A DNA stretch of 64,000 nucleotides from Nocardioides humilatus. GTDB lineage: Bacteria; Actinomycetota; Actinomycetes; Propionibacteriales; Nocardioidaceae. The position numbers and the translations under genes were made by a program. A model generated the notes under the pieces. The model made no database searches. It was not told the origin of the DNA and saw only the letters and a list, made by a program, of their open reading frames with translations. Below, one piece after another: positions 33,522 to 42,827 of this stretch (positions within the stretch are counted from its first letter, which is position 1; each line of letters starts with the position of its first letter). Location of the stretch: assembly GCF_008373755.1 (NCBI RefSeq), contig NZ_VUJV01000001.1:434001-498000 (forward strand). The letters are read 5' to 3'.

Positions 33522-35312
33522 GTGCGCGTCATGAACCTCGCCTCGATCGCCTGCCGACTCGGTCCCCTCCTCGCGCTGCCGTTCCTGGCGGTGGCGGGCG
33601 GCACAGCCGCCGCGCCCCCGAGCGCCGCCGCCACGCCCGGCGCCAACGGCGACGTCGTGTTCACCCGCGACCTCGGAGGCGGCAACACCGAGATCTACGT
33701 CGTCGCGCCCGGCGGGTTCGAGACCCGGCTCACGAACGTCACCAGCGAGGACACGTCGCCGGCGTTCTCCCCGGACGGCGGCTCGATCGTCTTCCTCAGC
33801 GACCGCGCCGGAGGTGAGACCGAGGTCTACCGCATGAACGCCGACGGCACGGGGGTCACGCGGCTGACGACCTCCTCGGCGGCCGAGAGCTCGCCGTCGT
33901 ACTCGCCGGACGGGCGGTTCATCATCTTCAGCAGCAACCGCCGGGGGTCGTTCGACATCTATCGGATGCCGGCGGACGGCGGTACGGCGACGCGGGTGAC
34001 CTCGGCGAACGGTTACGAGGGCAACCCCAGCTACTCCCCCGACGGACGTCGTATCGCCTTCATGGCCACCAGCGACTTCGGCGGGCTCGCCATCCCCCAC
34101 CTCTCCGTGATGGATGCGGACGGGACGGGCGCCGGGCAGCTGTCGACGACATGGGACAACTCACCGTCCTGGTCGCCCGACGGAAGCTCGATCATCTTCA
34201 CCGTTCAAGCAGACGGCTCACAGACGGTCTACCGGATCGGCGCCGATGGTCTCGGCCGGACACAGTTGACGAGCGGCGGCGGCCTGTTCAGCGCCGACTT
34301 CGACCCGGCGTACTCACCCGACGGCACCTCGATCGTCTACGCGAGCACCGACGACGGCGATGGCGTCGATCTCTACACGGCCGGGAGTGACGGCCGCTCG
34401 CCCATTGCCCTCACCGACAGCGAGCACGACGACAGCGAGCCGAACTGGGGGCCGGCCTACGTCGAGTGCCAGGGACGGGCGGCGACAATCACCGGCACCG
34501 CGTCCAACGACGTCCTCACCGGCACGCCCGGACCGGACGTGATCGCCGGGCTGGGGGGCGACGACGTCCTGCAGGGCTACGACGGCGCCGACACCTTCTG
34601 CGGCGGCGCGGGAGCCGACACGGTGACCTATGCCGACCACGAAGCCGCGGTCGTCGCCAACCTGACGGGTGGGTCGGGCGACGACGGGTCCCCGGAGGAT
34701 GGTCCGGCCGGGTCCCGCGACTCGATCGGCAAGGACGTCGAGCGGGTGGTCGGCGGTTTCGGTGACGACGTCCTGGCCGGCAGCTCGGCCGACAACACGC
34801 TGACCGGCGGTCCTGGTGACGACACGCTCACCGGCGGCTACGGCGCGGACACCCTGCTCGGTTCGAGCGGCGACGACGTGGTCTCCGGCGGCGAGGGCGA
34901 CGACACGCTCGACGGCGGCGCCGACGCCGACGTGTTCAACGGCGGGCCGGGCATCGACCTCGCCAGCTACGCCACCCGGACGGCGAGCGTCATCGCCTCG
35001 ATCGGGACGGGCACCGGCGACGACGGCGGCGCCTCCGATGGTCGCGTCGGCGAGCGGGACACCATCCGATCCAATGTCGAGAACCTCACGGGCGGGCTCT
35101 CCGCCGACACGCTGACCGGTGACGCCGGGGACAACGTCATCAAGGGGGGCCTCGGCGCCGACACGCTTCTCGGCCTCGCCGGCATCGACAAGCTGCTCGC
35201 CGCGGACCTGATCAAGGACGTCAAGATCGACTGCGGCGACGGCGACGACCTCCCGCCCCAGCGCGATGCCACTGACCCGAAAGCCGTGAGCTGCGGGACC
35301 GTCGCGCCGTAG
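33522..35312 (+). CDS. Array paralogue A: secreted six-bladed TolB-like propeller + RTX beta-roll
   Basis: 596 aa from GTG 33522 (ATG 33531 is an alternative). Signal peptide to about residue 36, six PD40-type repeats (about 37-310, with [13 protein letters not shown] and [11 protein letters not shown]), then [12 protein letters not shown] (Cys316), ADTFCGG, and an RTX roll. Central tract of 6 nonapeptides, the shortest in the array. The fixed inserts YADHEAAVVANLTGG and SVIASIGTGTGDDGG flank it, and the end has DCGDGDD...SCG. The propeller is the most diverged of the eight: blade 4 carries an insertion (FGGLAIPHLSV). No wall anchor, no transmembrane end. Predicted extracellular, calcium-binding; function unknown. 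Confidence 0.82.
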   Translation: MRVMNLASIACRLGPLLALPFLAVAGGTAAAPPSAAATPGANGDVVFTRDLGGGNTEIYVVAPGGFETRLTNVTSEDTSPAFSPDGGSIVFLSDRAGGETEVYRMNADGTGVTRLTTSSAAESSPSYSPDGRFIIFSSNRRGSFDIYRMPADGGTATRVTSANGYEGNPSYSPDGRRIAFMATSDFGGLAIPHLSVMDADGTGAGQLSTTWDNSPSWSPDGSSIIFTVQADGSQTVYRIGADGLGRTQLTSGGGLFSADFDPAYSPDGTSIVYASTDDGDGVDLYTAGSDGRSPIALTDSEHDDSEPNWGPAYVECQGRAATITGTASNDVLTGTPGPDVIAGLGGDDVLQGYDGADTFCGGAGADTVTYADHEAAVVANLTGGSGDDGSPEDGPAGSRDSIGKDVERVVGGFGDDVLAGSSADNTLTGGPGDDTLTGGYGADTLLGSSGDDVVSGGEGDDTLDGGADADVFNGGPGIDLASYATRTASVIASIGTGTGDDGGASDGRVGERDTIRSNVENLTGGLSADTLTGDAGDNVIKGGLGADTLLGLAGIDKLLAADLIKDVKIDCGDGDDLPPQRDATDPKAVSCGTVAP

Positions 35313-35475
35313 CCGGTCGCTCCGATTCTCAACGGAGGAATGCGCACCGGGGACGTGACCACCCCCACGCCCCGAGCGTGCAATTGGACACGGAGCCTCA
35401 GGCGCACAAAGGGAACAGTTCGAGAAGCCAGCCTCGGGGCCGGCTCCCCGTTCCGTCGCTTCCCGGAGGTGCCTG

Positions 35476-37344
35476 ATGCGCTCCACGACCATCCTCTCGA
35501 CCGCGCTGGCCACCGGCGCCTTCCTCGTCCCGTTCGGGTCGCCGACCGTTGCCGCGGCCCTGCCCGATCGAGCGGTCGCCGCGATCACTCCCGGCACGAA
35601 CGGCCCGATCGTGTTCCGCAGCAGCCGCGACGGCAACATGGAGATCTATCGGATGAACGCCGACGGCGGCGGGGCGGCGCGCCTCACGAACAACGCGGCG
35701 AGCGACTACGGGCCGTCGTACTCCCCTGACGGCCGACGGGTCGTCTTCACCAGCACCCGAGACGGCGACACGGCGATCTTCACAATGAACGCCGACGGCA
35801 CCGGTCAGACCCGCCTTACGAGCACCAGCAACAACTTCTCGCCGTCGTGGTCCCCGGACGGACAGCAGATCGTCTTCACCGGCTTTCGCGACGGTAACCA
35901 CGAGATCTTCCGGATCGACGCCGACGGCACCGACGAGGTCCGCCTCACCGACAACACGGCCTTCGATTTCACGCCCAACTTCTCCCCGGACGGGCAGCAG
36001 ATCACCTTCGCGAGCAGCCGGGACGGCAACTACGAGATCTACCGGATGAACACCGACGGCACCGCACCCGTTCGGCTGACCACCAACGCGGCGAGCGATA
36101 CCGACCCGGCCTTTTCCCCGAACGGTCAGCAGATCACTTTCACCAGCCTGCGTGACGGCAACTCGGAGATCTACCGGATGAACACCGACGGCACGGGGCA
36201 GACCCGACTCACCACGAACCCGACCATCGACCTGCAGTCGAGCTACTCCCCCAACGGCGCCCACATCATCTTCACCTCGGTGCGTGACGGCAATTTCGAG
36301 GTCTACCGGATGAATGCCGACGGCACGGGCCAGCTCCGGCTGACCACCAACGCTGCCGACGACACCGACGCGAACTGGGGGCCGGCCTACACCGAGTGCC
36401 AGGGACGGGCCGCCACCATCACCGGGACCGCCCTCGACGACGCGTTGGTCGGCACTCCCGGTCCGGACGTCATCGCCGGACTCGGCGGCAACGACACTCT
36501 GCAGGGTCTCGAGGGAGCAGACGTGATCTGTGGGGGCCCGGGCCTCGACACGGTGACGTACGCCGACCACGAGGCGCCCGTCACTGCGAACCTCACCGGC
36601 GGAACCGGGGACGACGGTTCGATCGAGGACGGACCGTCCGGGTCGCGCGACTCGATCGGCAAGGACGTCGAGTTCCTGACCGGCGGCAACGGCGACGACG
36701 ACCTCACCGGCAACTCGGCCTACAACAGTCTCCGCGGCGGCCCGGGAGACGACCGGCTCGCCGGTGGGGGCACGGGGGACTACCTGGCAGGGGGTAGTGG
36801 CGACGACATCCTGCAGGGCGGCGACGGCGACGACGGCCTCCAGGGAGACAGTGGCGATGACTCGGTCTCCGGCGGCGAGGGAGACGACGACCTCTACGGC
36901 GTCAGCGGTGACGACACCCTGTTCGGCGGCGAGGGCGACGACCTTCTCCTCGGAGGCACCGGCGGCGACGTGATGGTCGGCGGCGAGGGCGTGGACCAGG
37001 CCTCCTATGCCAGTAGCGCCGGCGGCGTCGTCGCTTCCATCGGCGCAGGCACCGGCGACGACGGGAACGCGTCCGACGGCCCCGCAGGCGAGCGGGACAC
37101 GATCCGCGCATCAGTGGAGAACCTGCAGGGCAGCTCCTTCAAGGACACACTCACCGGGAGCGCCGGCGACAACTTCATCGACGGCGGGACGGGCGCTGAC
37201 ACAATGCTGGGCCTCGCCGGGACGGACCTCTTGATCGCGACCGACGGCGTCAAGGACATCAAGATCGACTGCGGCGGCGACAACGACCACCCCGCACAGA
37301 GGGACGCTATCGATCCCTCAGCCGCCAGCTGCACGGGCGCCTGA
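35476..37344 (+). CDS. Array paralogue B: secreted propeller + RTX beta-roll
   Basis: 622 aa from ATG 35476, with CGGAGG 7 bases upstream. Signal peptide [21 protein letters not shown]. Six regular PD40 repeats of about 42 residues, typified by [20 protein letters not shown] and [12 protein letters not shown], ending at TECQG (Cys308). RTX region with [17 protein letters not shown] and [12 protein letters not shown], then 10 central nonapeptides, the insert [14 protein letters not shown] and the tail KIDCGGDND...SCTGA. Calcium would bind at the GGxGxDxLx turns. It is separated from A by 163 bases with no recognised element besides its ribosome binding site. Confidence 0.85.
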   Translation: MRSTTILSTALATGAFLVPFGSPTVAAALPDRAVAAITPGTNGPIVFRSSRDGNMEIYRMNADGGGAARLTNNAASDYGPSYSPDGRRVVFTSTRDGDTAIFTMNADGTGQTRLTSTSNNFSPSWSPDGQQIVFTGFRDGNHEIFRIDADGTDEVRLTDNTAFDFTPNFSPDGQQITFASSRDGNYEIYRMNTDGTAPVRLTTNAASDTDPAFSPNGQQITFTSLRDGNSEIYRMNTDGTGQTRLTTNPTIDLQSSYSPNGAHIIFTSVRDGNFEVYRMNADGTGQLRLTTNAADDTDANWGPAYTECQGRAATITGTALDDALVGTPGPDVIAGLGGNDTLQGLEGADVICGGPGLDTVTYADHEAPVTANLTGGTGDDGSIEDGPSGSRDSIGKDVEFLTGGNGDDDLTGNSAYNSLRGGPGDDRLAGGGTGDYLAGGSGDDILQGGDGDDGLQGDSGDDSVSGGEGDDDLYGVSGDDTLFGGEGDDLLLGGTGGDVMVGGEGVDQASYASSAGGVVASIGAGTGDDGNASDGPAGERDTIRASVENLQGSSFKDTLTGSAGDNFIDGGTGADTMLGLAGTDLLIATDGVKDIKIDCGGDNDHPAQRDAIDPSAASCTGA

Positions 37345-37391
37345 CCACCCGGTCCTGTTCCGCGAATTCCTCCACAAGTTCCGAATCGGAC

Positions 37392-37407
37392 TAGAACAAT
37401 TGTTCGA
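37392..37407. promoter_or_regulatory. SOS (LexA) box upstream of HNH nuclease gene
   Basis: TAGAACAATTGTTCGA differs by one base from the mycobacterial/actinobacterial LexA consensus TCGAAC-N4-GTTCGA; the central GAACAATTGTTC is a perfect palindrome. It overlaps the -35 zone of a promoter whose -10 is TACGAT at 37415-37420, the usual place for LexA repression. Members of the 13E12/DUF222 nuclease family are known LexA-regulated genes in M. tuberculosis. Confidence 0.8.
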
Positions 37408-37445
37408 ATACGGGTACGATGGAGGCATCTCGGAAAGGTGTCCTC

Positions 37446-38690
37446 ATGGTCGCGCAGCTCCTCGAACCGCCCCACCAGCTGGTGGCGTGCATCGAGGCCG
37501 CGACCGCCCAGATCGCCGACGCACTGACCTATGAGCCGGTGTTCCTAAGCCCGGAGGACCAGCGTGCTGCGCTGTTGGCGCTCAACGAGCAGGAGCGGCG
37601 TACGGCGGCGTTGAAGCTCAAGCTCATGGCCGCCTCCGAGGGCATGGCCGACCAGGACGGTGCGCGCGATGTGGCGACCTGGGTCGCGCAACGCACCCGG
37701 GCCGACGTCGGTCCGCTACGCGCGCAGCAGAGGCTCGCGAAAGCGCTCGACGAGCGCTGGCAGCAGGTAGCTGAGGCGATGGCGGCCGGTGGGGTGTCGT
37801 TCGAGCAGGCGCAGGTGATCGTGCGGGGTCTGGGCGACCTGCCCGACTACCTCGACCCCGAGATCATTGCCTGCGCCGAGACCCATGCCGTCGAGCTGGC
37901 ACAGGACCATTCTCCGAAGGAGCTGCGGCTGTTGCTGCGTCGGATCCTGGACGTCGCTGCTCCGGAGATCGCCGAGGCCGAGGACGCCAAACGTCTCGAG
38001 CGCGAGGAACAACAAGCGCGCGAGGACATGCGGCTCACCGTCAAGGACAAGGGCACCGGCTCGATGCGGATCATCATCGACGTGCCCGGAGCGATCGGAC
38101 AGCGACTGCTGACCAACCTCCACGCCTACGCCAACCCCCGCAAAGCCGACGGCACCCTCGACAGCGACGCCGACCGGATCCCGTACCCGAAGAAGCTCGC
38201 CCAAGCCTTCTGCGCCCTCCTCGAGCACCTCGACCCCGCCAAGCTCCCGCAGCACGGCGGCATGGCCACCACCCTCGTGGTCACCATCACCAAGGAATCA
38301 CTCGAGAAGGACCTCGCGATCGGTTCGATCCTCGGCGGCGACGCCCTCTCTGCCACCGAGCTGCGCCGGATGGCATGCACCGCGAAGATCATCCCCGCCG
38401 TCCTCGGAGGCAAGGGCGAGGTCCTCGACCTCGGCCGCGGACGCCGCCTGTTCTCAGCCGCTCAACGCCTCGCCCTCGCGCTCCGTGCCGGCGGTTGCCA
38501 GGCCGAAGGCTGCGGCGTCCCCGCCGCATGGACCGAGGCCCACCACCTCAAACCCTGGTCCGAAGGCGGCAACACCGACATCAAGGACGCCGTCGCAGTG
38601 TGTAACCACGACCACCAGCGCCTTCACGACAGACGTTGGCACCACGAGTTCCTCCCCAACGGAAAGATCAGGTTCAGCCGCAAGCAGTAG
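37446..38690 (+). CDS. DUF222 / HNH endonuclease (13E12 repeat family)
   Basis: 414 aa from ATG 37446, chosen because GGAAAGG lies 7 bases upstream; an ATG at 37419 falls in the -10 hexamer. The N-terminal 300 residues are DUF222, helical and charged (PHQLVACIEAATAQIADAL, VSFEQAQVIVRGLGDLP). The C-terminal HNH domain reads GGCQAEGCGVPAAWTEAHHLKPW with Cys pairs and the His-His active site, then CNHDHQRLHDRRW. The family is multicopy in actinobacterial genomes and behaves like a dispersed or semi-mobile gene. Here it splits the eight-paralogue array between B and C. DNA cleavage is predicted; specificity unknown. Confidence 0.9.
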   Translation: MVAQLLEPPHQLVACIEAATAQIADALTYEPVFLSPEDQRAALLALNEQERRTAALKLKLMAASEGMADQDGARDVATWVAQRTRADVGPLRAQQRLAKALDERWQQVAEAMAAGGVSFEQAQVIVRGLGDLPDYLDPEIIACAETHAVELAQDHSPKELRLLLRRILDVAAPEIAEAEDAKRLEREEQQAREDMRLTVKDKGTGSMRIIIDVPGAIGQRLLTNLHAYANPRKADGTLDSDADRIPYPKKLAQAFCALLEHLDPAKLPQHGGMATTLVVTITKESLEKDLAIGSILGGDALSATELRRMACTAKIIPAVLGGKGEVLDLGRGRRLFSAAQRLALALRAGGCQAEGCGVPAAWTEAHHLKPWSEGGNTDIKDAVAVCNHDHQRLHDRRWHHEFLPNGKIRFSRKQ

Positions 38691-38708
38691 GGCCGACCGC
38701 TGAGACTG

Positions 38709-38761
38709 AGGGAAAACCCCGATGACCCACCTGCCTGCGGGGTGACAGGTTCTGATCGCTC
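38709..38761 (+). promoter_or_regulatory. Class 1 leader element upstream of paralogue C
   Basis: A 53-base block starting AGGGAAAACCCCGATG and ending GTGACAGGTTCTGATC is almost repeated at 42731-42782, upstream of paralogue E, at the same distance (about 42 to 45 bases) from the ATG. Conservation outside the coding region marks it as a promoter or regulator site. GTGACA could be a -35. Confidence 0.6.
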
Positions 38762-38802
38762 CCCCAAGGGAGTGACCGCTCCACAGCTCCCCGGGGGTCC
38801 TC

Positions 38803-40818
38803 ATGCGCCGCACGTCCGTCCTGTCCGCTGCCGCTCTGCTCGCCAGCGCACTCGCCATCCCCTGGGCGGCGTCGACGGCCGACGCCGCGGCGGGACCCTC
38901 CGACAAGCGGTCCGCCCCGGCCGTGACGACGCCCGGAGTCAACGGCCAGATCGCGTTCCAGACCATCCGCGACGGGCTCTGGGCCGTCTACCTGATGAAC
39001 GCGGACGGCACCGGCCAGACCCGGCTCACGACCGGAGGGGCCGGGCTGGACACCCCGCCGTCGGACGACTATGGCCCGGCCTTCTCGCCCGACGGCGATT
39101 GGGTGCTCTTCACGAGCGAACGGGACGGCAACGAGGAGATCTACATCGTCAGCTCCCAGGGCGGCACCGAGACCCGGCTGACGTACAACGCCGCCGACGA
39201 CGAGCAGGCGTCGTTCTCCCCGGACGGCCAGTTCATCACGTTCGTCAGCAACCGGTCGGGCGCCTCGGAGGTCTACCGGATGACGATCGGCGGCAACAAC
39301 ACCCGGCGCCTCACCGACAGCTCCGGCGTCAACGACAGCCCGAGCTACTCGCCCGACGGCCGCCGCATCATCTTCACCAGCACCCGCGACGGCAACCGCG
39401 AGATCTACTCGATGGGCTTCGACGGCACCGACCAGACGCGCATCACCACCAGCGCCGGCGGTGACTACGAACCGTCGTACTCGCCCAATGGCTCGCAGGT
39501 CGTCTTCTACAGCGACCGCGACGGTGACGCCGACATCTACCGGATGAACCCCGACGGCAGCAACGTCACCCACCTGAGCCTCGATCCTGGAGCCGACTAC
39601 GCGCCGTCGTACTCCCCCGACGGTCTCCAGATCACCTACTCCAGCTTCCGCAGCGGGGACTACGAGGTCTGGCGGATGAACACCAATGGGGGCAGCGCGG
39701 TGCGGCTGACCACGAGCCCCGGCTATGACGACTGGTCCTCGTGGGGGCCGAAGTACACCGAGTGCCAGGGGCTCGCCGCGACCATCACCGGCACCAGCGG
39801 AGCCGACACCCTCACCGGCACGCCAGGGCCCGACGTCATCGCCGGCCTCGGCGGCAACGACACGATCCGTGGGCTGGAAGGCCCCGACACGATCTGCGGC
39901 GGCAGCGGCGTGGACACCGTGTCGTACGACGACCACGAGGGCGACGTCAGCGCGAACCTGACCGGTGGTGTCGGCGACGACGGATCGGCCGAGGACGGCC
40001 CGGCCGGTGCGCGCGACAGCATCGGCAAGGACGTCGAGAACCTCAGCGGCGGGTGGGGCAGCGACACCCTCACCGGCAACTCGCTCGCCAACGAGATCGA
40101 CGGCGGCAGCGCCGGTCGCAACGCACTCACCGGCGGCGCCGGCAACGACTCGATCAAGGGCGGCAACGACGACGACTCCATCGACGCGGGCCCGGGCGAC
40201 GACTACGCAGTCGGCTACGGCGGCGACGACACGATCTCTCTCGGTGACGGCGACGACAGCGCAGTCGGCTACGGCGGCGACGACACGATCAAGGGTGGCG
40301 AGGGCGACGACACGCTCGACGGCCACGACGGCGACGACACCTTGATCGGCGGCGGCGAGTCCGACTGGCTCACCGGAGGGACGGGCGGTGATGCGCTGAT
40401 CGGCGGGGGCGGCAACGACACCGTCGGCTACACCTACTACCACAGCGGCGGCGTGGTCGCGTCGATCGGCGCGGGGACCGGAGACGACGGCAACAGGATC
40501 GACGGTCCGGTCGGCGAGCGCGACACGATCCGCGGCTCGGTCGAGAACCTCCACGGCAGCGTGGGCAACGACACGCTGACCGGCAACGCAGCCGACAACT
40601 ACATCGACGGTGACTTCGGCGCCGACTCCCTGTTCGGCCTCGGCGGCGCGGACCGGCTCATCGCCAACGACGGCGTCAAGGACACCAAGCTCGACTGCGG
40701 CGCCGACGACGACTACTCAGCCGTCCGCGACACGGTCGGCGTCACAGATCCCGCCGCGTCCAGCTGCGGGCCGCTCGGCAACCCGCCCGCCCGCCAGACC
40801 CGGCCGACGTTCCTCTAG
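38803..40818 (+). CDS. Array paralogue C: secreted propeller + RTX beta-roll
   Basis: 671 aa from ATG 38803, preceded by CCGGGGG. Signal peptide MRRTSVLSAAALLASALAIPWA, shared in style with paralogue E. Six PD40 repeats to TECQG (Cys321); blade 1 has an extended loop (GGAGLDTPPSDD). RTX region with 12 central nonapeptides, the first irregular (GGSAGRNALT); the unit GYGGDDTI occurs twice in nearly identical copies, a sign of recent internal duplication. The C-terminal tail DCGADDD...SCG then runs on through GPLGNPPARQTRP, longer than in the others. First gene of the C-D pair, 8 bases before D. Confidence 0.85.
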   Translation: MRRTSVLSAAALLASALAIPWAASTADAAAGPSDKRSAPAVTTPGVNGQIAFQTIRDGLWAVYLMNADGTGQTRLTTGGAGLDTPPSDDYGPAFSPDGDWVLFTSERDGNEEIYIVSSQGGTETRLTYNAADDEQASFSPDGQFITFVSNRSGASEVYRMTIGGNNTRRLTDSSGVNDSPSYSPDGRRIIFTSTRDGNREIYSMGFDGTDQTRITTSAGGDYEPSYSPNGSQVVFYSDRDGDADIYRMNPDGSNVTHLSLDPGADYAPSYSPDGLQITYSSFRSGDYEVWRMNTNGGSAVRLTTSPGYDDWSSWGPKYTECQGLAATITGTSGADTLTGTPGPDVIAGLGGNDTIRGLEGPDTICGGSGVDTVSYDDHEGDVSANLTGGVGDDGSAEDGPAGARDSIGKDVENLSGGWGSDTLTGNSLANEIDGGSAGRNALTGGAGNDSIKGGNDDDSIDAGPGDDYAVGYGGDDTISLGDGDDSAVGYGGDDTIKGGEGDDTLDGHDGDDTLIGGGESDWLTGGTGGDALIGGGGNDTVGYTYYHSGGVVASIGAGTGDDGNRIDGPVGERDTIRGSVENLHGSVGNDTLTGNAADNYIDGDFGADSLFGLGGADRLIANDGVKDTKLDCGADDDYSAVRDTVGVTDPAASSCGPLGNPPARQTRPTFL

Positions 40819-40826
40819 GACAGACC

Positions 40827-42722
40827 ATGCGAACCCTCGCCCTCCTCGTCACCGCGGCCGCCGTCACGGCGTACCTCACGCCGACCGGCGCCACAGCCGA
40901 CGTTGCGACCACCGCCAAGCCGACGCCACCGACAGTGACCTCGGGCGTCAATGGCCGGATCGCCTTCTCCAGCGACCGCGACGGCAACTACGAGATCTAC
41001 ACGATGGAAGCCGACGGCACCGGTGTCGTCCGGCTGACCTTCACCAGCCTCGGCGACCCGGCCCCGTCGGACATCCACCCGGCCTACTCGCCTGACGGCG
41101 ACTGGATCGTCTTCAGCAGCAACCGCGACGGCAACGGCTACGACATCTTCGTGATGCGCGCCGACGGTTCGGAGCTCAACCAGCTCACCTCCGCGAGCGG
41201 CGAGGACTCGATGCCCTCCTTCTCGCCCGACGGTCAACAGATCGTGTTCATGAGCAGCCGCGACGGCAACCGCGAGATCTACCGGATGAACGCCGACGGC
41301 TCGAACCAGCGACGCCTGACCCGCAACGCCGCTCCCGACGAGGACCCCGCCTACTCACCCGACGGCCAACTCCTCGTCTTCACCAGCTACCGCGATGGCA
41401 ACGGCGAGCTCTACACGATGGGCACCGACGGGACGGATCAGACGCGACTGACCAACGCCCCCAGCCACGACCTCCAGCCTTCGTTCTCCCCCGATGGCAA
41501 CCAGATCGCCTTCACCAGCCTGCGCGCAGGCGACCATGAGATCTATCGGATGAACGCCGACGGCACGGGACTGGTGCGCCTGACCGTCAACGCCGGCGAC
41601 GACAATTCACCGTCCTACTCGCCCGACGGCCAGCAGATCGCGTTCGCCAGCAACCGCAACGGCGCCTTCGACGTCTACCGGTTCAGCGCCGGCGGCGGCA
41701 GCCAGGTCCGCGTCACCGTCAACGGGGTCTCCGACGGCAGTCCGTCCTGGGGCCCGACCTACACCGAGTGCCAGGGCCTGGCAGCGACCATCACGGGTTC
41801 CGAGAGCGCTGACCACCTCTACGGCACCCCCGGGCCCGACGTCATCGCGGGCCTCGGCGGCGACGACGTCATCCGCGGCGCCGACGGCGCCGACGTCATC
41901 TGCGGCGGCGACGGGCTCGACTCGATGGTCTACGACGACCACGACGCACCCGTGACCGCCGACCTGACCGGCGGGACCGGTGACGACGGCTCGGACGAGG
42001 ACGGACCGCTCGGGGCGCGCGACTCCATCGGTGACGACGTCGAGAACCTGTACGGCGGCACCGGCGACGACTCGCTGGTCGGCAACAGCGACGACAACCT
42101 CGTCTCCGGACTCGAGGGTGACGACGTGGTCAACGGCGGGCCCGGCGCTGATGAGCTCTTCGGCAGCACCGGCAACGACGTCATCCGCGGCGACGAGGGC
42201 GACGACACGATCGACGGCGGGCGCAGCGACGACGTCCTGCGCGGAGGCGACGACGACGACACGATCGACGGCGGCTGGGGCGACGACCAGCTCTTCGGCG
42301 GTGGCGACGCGGACGTCCTCGACGGTGACCGGGACGGCGACCTGCTCGTCGGCGGCCCGGGCTCGGACACGGCGACCTACGCCGGGCGCAACGAGGGCAT
42401 CACGGCGTCGATCGCTGCGGGCATCGGCGACGACGGCGGCACCACCGACGGCACCCCTGGCGAGCGCGACACCATCCGGGGCTCGGTCGAGAACCTCGTC
42501 GGCGGCAACGTCGCCGACACCCTCACCGGCAGCGCCGGGGACAACACGATCACCGGCGGCCCCGGCGCCGACACGATGCTGGGGCTCGCCGGCGGCGATC
42601 GGATCCTCGCGGTCGACGGGACCAAGGACGCCAAGATCGACTGCGGAGGCGACCTCGACCACCCGGCGCTGCGCGACGCCGTCGACCCGTCCGCGGCGAG
42701 CTGCACCGGGCTGAGCAGCTAG
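40827..42722 (+). CDS. Array paralogue D: secreted propeller + RTX beta-roll
   Basis: 631 aa from ATG 40827; AGGACA lies just upstream and overlaps the end of C, so C and D form an operon. Signal peptide MRTLALLVTAAAVTAYLTPTGATA. Six PD40 repeats ([33 protein letters not shown]) ending at TECQG (Cys315). RTX region with VYGT-like [27 protein letters not shown], 10 central nonapeptides, GITASIAAGIGDDGG and the tail DCGGDLD...SCTG. Same length and repeat number as F, its positional counterpart in the E-F pair. Confidence 0.85.
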   Translation: MRTLALLVTAAAVTAYLTPTGATADVATTAKPTPPTVTSGVNGRIAFSSDRDGNYEIYTMEADGTGVVRLTFTSLGDPAPSDIHPAYSPDGDWIVFSSNRDGNGYDIFVMRADGSELNQLTSASGEDSMPSFSPDGQQIVFMSSRDGNREIYRMNADGSNQRRLTRNAAPDEDPAYSPDGQLLVFTSYRDGNGELYTMGTDGTDQTRLTNAPSHDLQPSFSPDGNQIAFTSLRAGDHEIYRMNADGTGLVRLTVNAGDDNSPSYSPDGQQIAFASNRNGAFDVYRFSAGGGSQVRVTVNGVSDGSPSWGPTYTECQGLAATITGSESADHLYGTPGPDVIAGLGGDDVIRGADGADVICGGDGLDSMVYDDHDAPVTADLTGGTGDDGSDEDGPLGARDSIGDDVENLYGGTGDDSLVGNSDDNLVSGLEGDDVVNGGPGADELFGSTGNDVIRGDEGDDTIDGGRSDDVLRGGDDDDTIDGGWGDDQLFGGGDADVLDGDRDGDLLVGGPGSDTATYAGRNEGITASIAAGIGDDGGTTDGTPGERDTIRGSVENLVGGNVADTLTGSAGDNTITGGPGADTMLGLAGGDRILAVDGTKDAKIDCGGDLDHPALRDAVDPSAASCTGLSS

Positions 42723-42730
42723 TCGCATCT

Positions 42731-42782
42731 AGGGAAATCCCCGATGCCGCCTCTGCCGGCGTGTGACAGGTTCGGATCACTC
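42731..42782 (+). promoter_or_regulatory. Class 1 leader element upstream of paralogue E
   Basis: Second copy of the block at 38709-38761: AGGGAAATCCCCGATG, then a diverged middle, then GTGACAGGTTCGGATC. One 1-base gap aligns the two copies. It starts 8 bases after the stop codon of D. Confidence 0.6.
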
Positions 42783-42827
42783 GAATCTCGGTCGAGCCCA
42801 CCATTCCATCGCTCCCAGGGGTTTCCG

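Noticed and set aside
34314-35639. Long minus-strand frames through the RTX regions of the array
   Set aside because: The glycine/aspartate codon repeats GGC-GAC read as Val/Ala/Arg repeats on the other strand and stay open by composition alone; they lack signals and recur in every paralogue.
35340-35729. Plus-strand 129-codon frame with a GGAGG just before ATG 35340, between A and B
   Set aside because: Overlaps the start of paralogue B in another frame, product is Arg/His-rich without domain, and the ribosome site is too close to the ATG. It could be a decayed start of another paralogue but evidence is thin.
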